Origin: Psococerastis gibbosa
Taxonomy: Eukaryota; Arthropoda; Insecta; Psocodea; Psocidae
Assembly (NCBI GenBank): GCA_963971405.1
Contig: OZ020484.1
Coordinates: forward strand, 36,912,770-36,976,769
Direction: 5' to 3'
Length of the DNA: 64,000 bases
The position numbers and the translations under genes were made by a program. A model generated the notes under the pieces. The model saw only the letters and a list, made by a program, of their open reading frames with translations, made no database searches and was not told the DNA's origin. How positions within the stretch are numbered: position 1 is the stretch's first letter; the number at the start of each line of letters is the position of its first letter. This document shows positions 57,561 through 64,000 of this stretch, piece by piece.

Positions 57561-57964
57561 CCTGGTATAGGTAGGAGCCTAAATTTAGCAAGTTGAACAC
57601 TTCAAATTTAGTCCCAATGCAATTAAATAGACGAACATGGTTAGATTGGACTAAATAGTTTGACTATCTTTTGTTAAATTGTTGCTTGACACAATTTTTC
57701 TTAGTAACATATTCCTAGCTAAATATTAATAAATCTTCATAAATGCCGGTGTGTGACCATAGAATATTGTTCTATATTAAATAAGAAAATATTACAAAAG
57801 CAGAAAATGTCAATAAATCGTATTAAAAACATCAAATTTACACGTAAGTGTATATGGCATGGAACGCTTCTGCCATAATATTCAAGATATCAGGTTTTGT
57901 CCGTTGCCGACATCCCTAGCGCTCCTGGTGTGTTTCCAGTGTATATATATATAGTTCAATCCTT

Positions 57965-58395
57965 CAATGGGATGAATAGACGAAGACATGGGTATAATTT
58001 AAATTAAGATAGAACTTTGGAATATTTTTACTCTATGCATGTAAATTGAAAAGTACCTACCCTTTGAACCTTTTTCCCGCCGAAACGCGGATGGCTTATA
58101 CACTCACCTGGGCCAGAACGAAGAGACGGATAGTAAAACTGAATATAAGTCTGGAAAGAGTAAGAAAGGTGGAAAAGAACTAAAGTAATTTGAAGTTTTC
58201 AAATTGATATTAACACTCCCAAAAACGGGGCCGAAAAAGGCCTATTTTCGATTAAAATCGGCAAATTCGGGCGCACGTCCTACCGTTTCACACCCCCAAA
58301 GCCAAACCCCTTGCCCCATCACGACAAATATAGCATGGCCTAAAAGAGGAAGAATAGACGAAGACATGGGTATAATTTAAATTGAGATAGACCTA
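57965..58395 (+). repeat. Direct repeat of about 40 bp separated by about 380 bp
   Basis: AATAGACGAAGACATGGGTA followed by TAATTTAAATT occurs at 57975-58010 and again at 58347-58382 with one or two changes. The spacing suggests a duplication or the remains of a retroelement with terminal repeats. No ORF lies between the two. Confidence 0.5.
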
Positions 58396-58624
58396 CATCT
58401 TCTTTTAACCCGTGTTACGGATGAACATCATCGACCAATATCACCCACCGACATCACGAATGACGTCACACTTTTTGAACATGCACCTAGTATTCCAGCC
58501 AGCGCTCATCGATTTATTAGACGTTGTCACGTCAATAAAATATACTTTATTATTTTCCAGACCACAACATCAACACACAAAACACTTGTGTTCCAAACAA
58601 TGACGACTATGAACTTTTTACTTT

Positions 58625-59060
58625 TTAAATTATTTTTACTTTGACTGGACGCCATCTTAAAATTGTTGGTTTGTCGTAACAAGTTGCGATTACCATTATC
58701 GTAGATAATAATACGGGCTTTCAGTCAATTATTAATTCATTCCACTGCGACCATTCCCAAACTGAGGAATGAGTTATATAAGATTTCAATCGGCCGTAAC
58801 TAAATAGTGGATCTAGCTGGTTAGCGAACTCGATCAAGACATTTGTTTGATAAATTTTTGTGCCAAGTTTCATCAAAACTTACTTACTTTAAGGAAAGTT
58901 TTGTGATGGTTGAAATTTTCAATAAAAGATGTCAATGGATTTAGGGCTACACTCTTTGAGGTCCAAGAAACCCAAATTCCCAAATAAGTGTTTCCAACTA
59001 ATTTTAATTGTCTGTCGATTTGTGGGCAAACTTCTCAGTGGATTTTACTTTCAGCTTTTA
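58625..59060 (+). repeat. Interspersed repeat: uninterrupted paralogue of 31930-32660, then part of the 400-bp repeat
   Basis: 58625-58880 matches the flanks of the foldback MITE at 32020 in reverse orientation and lacks the insertion. 58885-59060 matches the left half of the 400-bp repeat (GGAAAGTTTTGTGATGGTTG, GAGGTCCAAGAAACCC, GATTTGTGGGCAAACTTC). The open frame 58929-59234 lies in this repeat and is not a gene. Confidence 0.7.
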
Positions 59061-59305
59061 AAAAATAACGAAGGTCTGGCCATCGTGGGCTCTAGCTATA
59101 TGTTATGGTATTCTGTGTTATTAGTCCTCCACGGGATACATTGCCTAAAATTATTGAATTTTAATGTGTTTATGCTGACATATACAAGTAAATCTTCATC
59201 TTCTAAAGAATACACAAGATACAAATTCAATTGAGTTAGCAAGAAAAAATTGTATCTGTAATCTAAATTCTAAATTAATGTACTTCATTATCGTATGACT
59301 TCAGA

Positions 59306-59311
59306 TTTATT
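59306..59311 (-). terminator. Polyadenylation signal AATAAA for ZW10
   Basis: TTTATT on the plus strand gives AATAAA on the minus strand, 14-19 nt past the ZW10 stop at 59325. It is close to the stop but usable. Confidence 0.5.
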
Positions 59312-59324
59312 GATTATAATAAAA

Positions 59325-61380
59325 TTATTTTATTCTCACTAATAATGCAGCTCTTTGCTCAGTATTCTGAAACAGAGCACGAATCAAATGCTTCACTTGA
59401 TCGGGGGTGAACTCGCAAGCTAGGGGTCCCGCACCTTCCGCCCATCGTCGGCTAATACTACCTAAATTTCCGTCCAACACAAGAATCATCTCACCAAATC
59501 GACCCCATTTTTTGCACAGTCTGTGAACTTCTCGCGGATCCTAAAAAAGAATTACCAATGACAGGTTTCAAATTTTTTTGAATAATTTAACCAGCAGCAG
59601 GACGACTGCAATTTTGTTTCAATTGGGTTTTAGCCTAATATACAGCAGAGTACAGGTTACTCATTGAATGTGTATTCAACATCATTAGTGATTCAGATAA
59701 TGAACGAAATGGTTAAAAAAGTGCTTTGCCTAATTAATTTGTACTATTTCTAGTCTACTCTGGAGTAAGCAGTAGGTATCAACAAACATGGCCTTCTATA
59801 TGCCACATGTCTTTCAATCACAATCAGGTTACACGTCACATGAAATTGTGACAGACTATTGTGACACAGACTTTCAATGGCTGCAAAACCTATGTGCCAA
59901 ACTTAACCAAATTACAAGTCAACCAACCTTAAATAAAGAAGGTATTCGTTCTTGGCATATCTTGAACATCTTGACCAACTCAATGGCGGTTTGTGATGAA
60001 ATGTCTTCAGCAGCGATAACTAGACTGACTGCTTCTTCAGTGAACGCATCCACAAGAAATCCAATAGCATTACTGAAAACATTTTCAGGCAACACATTTG
60101 TCCAAACATTGCCAAGCAATTGTAGCTGTCGAATGCATTGACGAACCGTCTTTTCTGCCCCAGGTCCTAATTTAGCTGTCTCTGACAGTGCTCCTAGGCC
60201 TGGAAAAAAGGAATAGTCGCTTTTTAGGTTTAATGTAAGGGCCAAGTAATAGCAACTAAAAAAACCAAGTTATTGGGAATTGTTGTCACCGATAGTCACG
60301 CCGTAGTAAGAAAACAATCATCGATGTTAAAGGCAATCCATAATTGATCCTCTAGGCCCGTAGTCGATAGCCCGAAAGTGTCCACCTGAAGTAAACGTCC
60401 AGGCAATAAATGCAAAAATGATTTTATGAGGGTAAAAGCAAGCATTTAATTACAGATTTACATGTGCGAGTTCCATCAGAGTTGACGTGAGTTACAGACC
60501 TGAGTCACGAAGAATGTATATAAGCTGGCTCCGTTGATTCGATACAGCATCTTCCAGGCTACGTACACCCAACTGCCGCATGGAAATGGCTTGATCTAAT
60601 AAAATGTGACAATGTTGCCGCAAAATATTTGACTGGCGACATCTTGCAGCCATAATTATGAGTTGAAAGGCAAAATGAAGACAGTTGTTGTGGAAAATTG
60701 CTAAAAAGGTAAAAAATAAAAAGGTACATTATCTTATCTAAAAAGCGAGGACTGGGGAATAGCCAGGGAGTGGAGAGAAAAAAAAATACAACACAAATTG
60801 TTCCTTTGTACCATTTACATAGAAGAGGAGACCTAACGAGCAGTACCGCAAAGGCACAGCACCCGGAACCAATTATATCGCGCCAGCGAACAGTTTCCAA
60901 TGGGACCATTTGTCGTATTCGTATTCGACATTTCAAAAGTTCAACGAATTCACGTCGCAAGTAAAAATAGTTCCGCGTTTGTGCAAGGTCTAGCCCCTTT
61001 CTAGCTCTCAACATTTTTACTATAGGGGCATTTCAACGGAGACAACAAAAAAAAATGTCAGGTGCTGGATTTTGTTCATAATTGGGTTAATTTTACTTCT
61101 CTGGGAGCAAAATAAATTGTGCATGATTATTTTCATTTTTGTAGCTTAATGTCCAATTTATGCGACTTCTAAGAATTGGAAAATTTTGAGGAACAGATTT
61201 TTCGAATGCTATTAATCAAATCTACAAAAGGATTGGGTAATAACTAATACGTGTTAATTTGAGAACATTAATTTGTTTTATTAAATTTTTTTCTTATACC
61301 TGTAGGCCCTAGTAAACCCGAAGTTAACATTAAAACCCCGATTTTTTCCAACTCCGCATTTTAATAACCTTTTTATCTAA

Positions 61381-61413
<33 letters not shown>

Positions 61414-64000
61414 TCTTAGTCTAGAAATATTACACAGAAATTCTAGAATGTTATCTCAATTCGTTTAGAAGATAAGAACTTAAGTACGAAGGGGCCGCTG
61501 ATCTACTATAATATAGTAATAAATATAAAATATATAAATAATATTATTAATAGCATTCAAAAACTCTGTTCCTCAAAATTTGCCAATTCTTTAAAGTCAC
61601 ATAAATTCGAATCTAAGCTCCAAAAATGAAACTAATCACGCAATATTTATTATAGAAGTAAATTAACCCAGTTATGAACCAAATCCAGCACCGGACATTT
61701 TTTTCGTTGCCCGTTTCACGAGAAATGCCCGTAGGCCTATAGAATCACGTAGAAGCTTACAGTTGAAACAGTCATTTACTCCAAGAAACTAACTTGTGAC
61801 ATTATTAGTAGACAAATTATGTTATATAACAGACTGTGAATCACCCACCTATTTGTTGAGGCAAGGTTTCCAACATTTTCTTATGATGTAGAGGCACAAT
61901 GGCAGCATACATTTCAAATATATTTCTTATGGTATAGAGTAGACGCATGCTTCGGTTATCATCACCAGCTTCAATTTCACTTTCAATAGTTATCGCCAAA
62001 TTTAATAGATCCTGAGCAGATTTGCTGAAATAGTCAATTAATCAAGTCGTGAGTGCCTGAAATACACGTGTGATCACAGTACCGATTTTACTCCAAGGAA
62101 AGATATCCATCATCAGAACATACAAGTATAAGGAACAGCAAAATTCTCCGTTCCAAGTCCAGCTGACGGGGTAGAATTACAAAAATTTGCTAGTGGGGCT
62201 TAGTACTCTATTAACTTCTTCAACTTCGAATCTAAAACTTACTGGTCAATATTAGGTTCTGTGATACGAAAAGAATAAAAAAACGTATAATAGTTTTTAT
62301 TACCCTTTACTAAACGAATACGTATAAGAACAGCATGTTGTACTGCGTCGAGTCGCTGTGGGTTCAATGAAGGGGTAACAAAAGGACCGTACTGCGCGTC
62401 ACAATTGCCTTTTTGACGAGACGCTAGATCTTGGAGACCCAATTATCAGAAATGGTTTTTATAGTTTTTGTTATGTTCATAATGTTATGCTAGTAGTACA
62501 TCAAATAGGGGAAAACGTACAATAGAGAGTGGCAGCCCACAATTAAAAAATAATTCATTCATTCAGTTCTGTTCTATTTCTAATTTCAATAATTCTAAGT
62601 TTACCATGTCTAGTGCAGATTCGATAAAATAGACAAGTAAAATGTCCCGAGACGAAATCATATTCCTTCAAAAAGACCTAAACTTACCTAATCTGACATT
62701 TTGCCATGAAGAGCTGTCGCTCGTCTCTAAGATTAAGACTTTCAATTATCTTCTTCAAAATCTTAGGAGGAAAAAGCTCCCAATCAGGTACTGACAAATC
62801 TTCGCAACAAACAACCGTATGTAAATCCTTTCTCATTATGTCCTTTGCACGATCCAAATAATTAAGATAAACTTTATTGGCAAACAACAGATTTACATCA
62901 TTGGAGTGGTCCATAAATGGAGAGTAATCACTAGGTAGAAACCCATATTCCTGAAGTGAGGTCTGTAATTTTTCTGCATTGGATACAATTTCACCATAAG
63001 TTTTCAACTCGCCTGAGTTGCTCGGTATGGCTTCTATTAATATATGTCTCATCAAAGTCGATGTAACTTCTTCTGCCATGTATTGCCCCATTTTTGATAT
63101 TAAAGTATTTCCATCAGCCAAATGAATATCCAAGTAAGTTTTGGTAAACTCCATTATGGTAGTCAATAATTTAAACACATCTAAGTAATGAGGGTGGCTT
63201 GAATTATTAAAAAATGTCACTTTAAGTTCTACGCAGCCATCACCACTCTCAATAGAGACTTCACTACGATGAAAGATCATTGGGAGCAAGACATGCTCTT
63301 TAAGTAAAGCAAAAAATGTACGTTCGATTAATGTATCGGATAGAAAAAATGAAGCTTTAACGGCTTCATACAGCTTAGGGGTTTGGCTCAAACCAATACG
63401 TACATGAATAAGTGAACATTTAGAACTTTTTTCAACTTTAAAGTCTACAAACTGCGCCCATATCTCAGCGACGTCAAATAGGATTCGTTCACGGAGCAGT
63501 AACGCGTCATCCTTTACCGATTTCAACATTTCTAGGTGCTGCAAGTCTTCTGAATCATTTATAAGCGTAAGGACACATTTAATGATTTCAGAGCTTTCGA
63601 GGAACTTACTTTCTTTTAATTTCGCTTCTGTGGTTTTTAACTTCTGGTGAATATCAATAAGCCATGATAAAATATTTGTTATCAAATTAATATCCTGCAG
63701 TGATGAAGTTAGGCTTAAAACTTCGGAATCACATTGGTTTACCTCTTTAATTAGTACGTCACTGGTTTCTTCCATTAGCATGAAGTTTAAGTTTAAAGCT
63801 CCCACCTTCTGTGTGAGGACTTCATTATCATGCTGGTAAGATTTAAAGTTGAAGCGTTTTTCTTGGATTTGCTGACTGAGACTTCCTTTTAAATCTTTTA
63901 AGTCCTTGGCTACTTCAGCAAGCACAGTTGTTAAATCATCTGTAAGAAAGGTCTTTAGATTTGAAATTTTACCATTGACTGAAAAACGTGTATTTAGCCG
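59325..64000 (-). CDS. Zw10: ZW10, kinetochore/RZZ and NRZ tether subunit (N-terminus beyond the window)
   Basis: Five minus-strand exons are visible: 64000(open)-62688, 62024-61849, 60700-60500, 60199-59928 and 59540-59325 (TAA). All junctions are in frame; one donor (GTTGGT at 59927) is weak. ZW10 joins Rod and Zwilch in the RZZ complex, recruiting dynein and Mad1 to unattached kinetochores. In interphase it works in the NRZ complex tethering Golgi-derived vesicles at the ER. Matches are VAKDLKDLKGSL and VGALN (N-terminal coiled coil), SIPSN-type AIPSNSGELKTYGEIV, LLYTIRNIFEMYAAIVPLHH, HNNCLHFAFQL, QLQLLGNVWTNVLPENVF, AAEDIS and the C-terminal RRWAEGAGPL and LIRALFQNTEQRAALLVRIK. The linker before AQDLLNLA is much shorter than in vertebrates. 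No start codon is visible before the edge; about 20-40 residues may be missing. Confidence 0.95.
61026..61730. mobile_element. 705-bp element with about 190-bp inverted repeats in a ZW10 intron
   Basis: The left arm from GGGCATTTCAACGGAGACAA through GGTGCTGGATTTTGTTCATA, TTGGGTTAATTTTACTTCT, TCCAATTTATGCGACTT to GAGGAACAGATTTTTCGAAT is mirrored at the right (AAAACTCTGTTCCTC ... GAAATGCCC). The interior has an (AAT)n run at 61380-61412. No ORF is present. The target duplication is unclear, so the class is unassigned. Confidence 0.75.

Noticed and set aside
59788..60141. 117-codon plus-strand frame
   Set aside because: It is the antisense shadow of a ZW10 exon.
61380..61412. (AAT)n run considered as a CRISPR-like or regulatory repeat
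   Set aside because: It is a simple microsatellite in the interior of an inverted-repeat element.
62225..62275. Candidate extra ZW10 exon between CACAG and AGTAAGTT
   Set aside because: It introduces a stop (AGA ACC TAA) in the required phase. Joining 62688 directly to 62024 restores the conserved sequence.

Overview
The window is nuclear DNA from an animal. Genes are split by GT-AG introns of about 0.1 to 3.6 kb, intergenic DNA is AT-rich, and transposon debris is dense. The protein sequences look arthropod-like (the Arfaptin C-terminus and the RBM5/10 architecture, for example). A crustacean or another marine arthropod is my best guess, but the sequence does not prove it.

I assembled gene models by hand from splice sites and protein similarity. 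In order: Arfaptin (+, CDS 1204-4382, 4 exons, 298 aa); RNA polymerase III subunit RPC7 (-, 8238-11099, 3 exons, 202 aa); DPH3, a diphthamide-synthesis protein (-, 11109-14406, 3 exons, 88 aa); VIPAS39/SPE-39 (+, 15256-22910, 7 exons, 432 aa); TRAPPC2/sedlin (+, 23955-26925, 3 exons, 140 aa); an unrecognised small gene (+, about 33696-41661) whose last two exons are clear and which may contain several microexons; RBM5/RBM10 splicing factor (-, 41831-53810, 14 exons, 994 aa); and ZW10 (-, 59325 to beyond the right edge, 5 exons visible, N-terminus missing).

The most striking arrangement is DPH3 followed by RPC7. The DPH3 stop and the RPC7 start lie in one exon, on the same strand, 9 nt apart and in the same frame. 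This implies a dicistronic transcript, or a fusion if the TGA is read through. DPH3 and VIPAS39 are head to head across about 850 bp. The small gene and RBM5/10 converge, with 3' ends that overlap or abut.

The rest is mostly mobile DNA. A nearly complete but broken jockey/CR1-type non-LTR retrotransposon sits antisense in VIPAS39 intron 4, and other retrotransposon 3' ends lie near 12.5, 13.75 and 42.8 kb. Non-autonomous DNA elements are numerous and many have visible target-site duplications: hAT-like (8 bp), PIF/Harbinger-like (TWA) and piggyBac-like (TTAA). The best defined group is a foldback family with ends GGCGCCCATTCCACC, present in five copies with divergent arms and a shared central motif. 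One copy has a matching empty site elsewhere in the window. A roughly 400-bp interspersed repeat, G/C-tract tandem arrays and a Tc1/mariner transposase fragment are also present.

The genes are housekeeping functions (membrane traffic, tRNA/5S transcription, diphthamide, splicing, mitotic checkpoint/ER-Golgi tethering). Their only visible functional link is that several act in membrane tethering or trafficking (Arfaptin, VIPAS39, TRAPPC2, ZW10), which may be coincidence.
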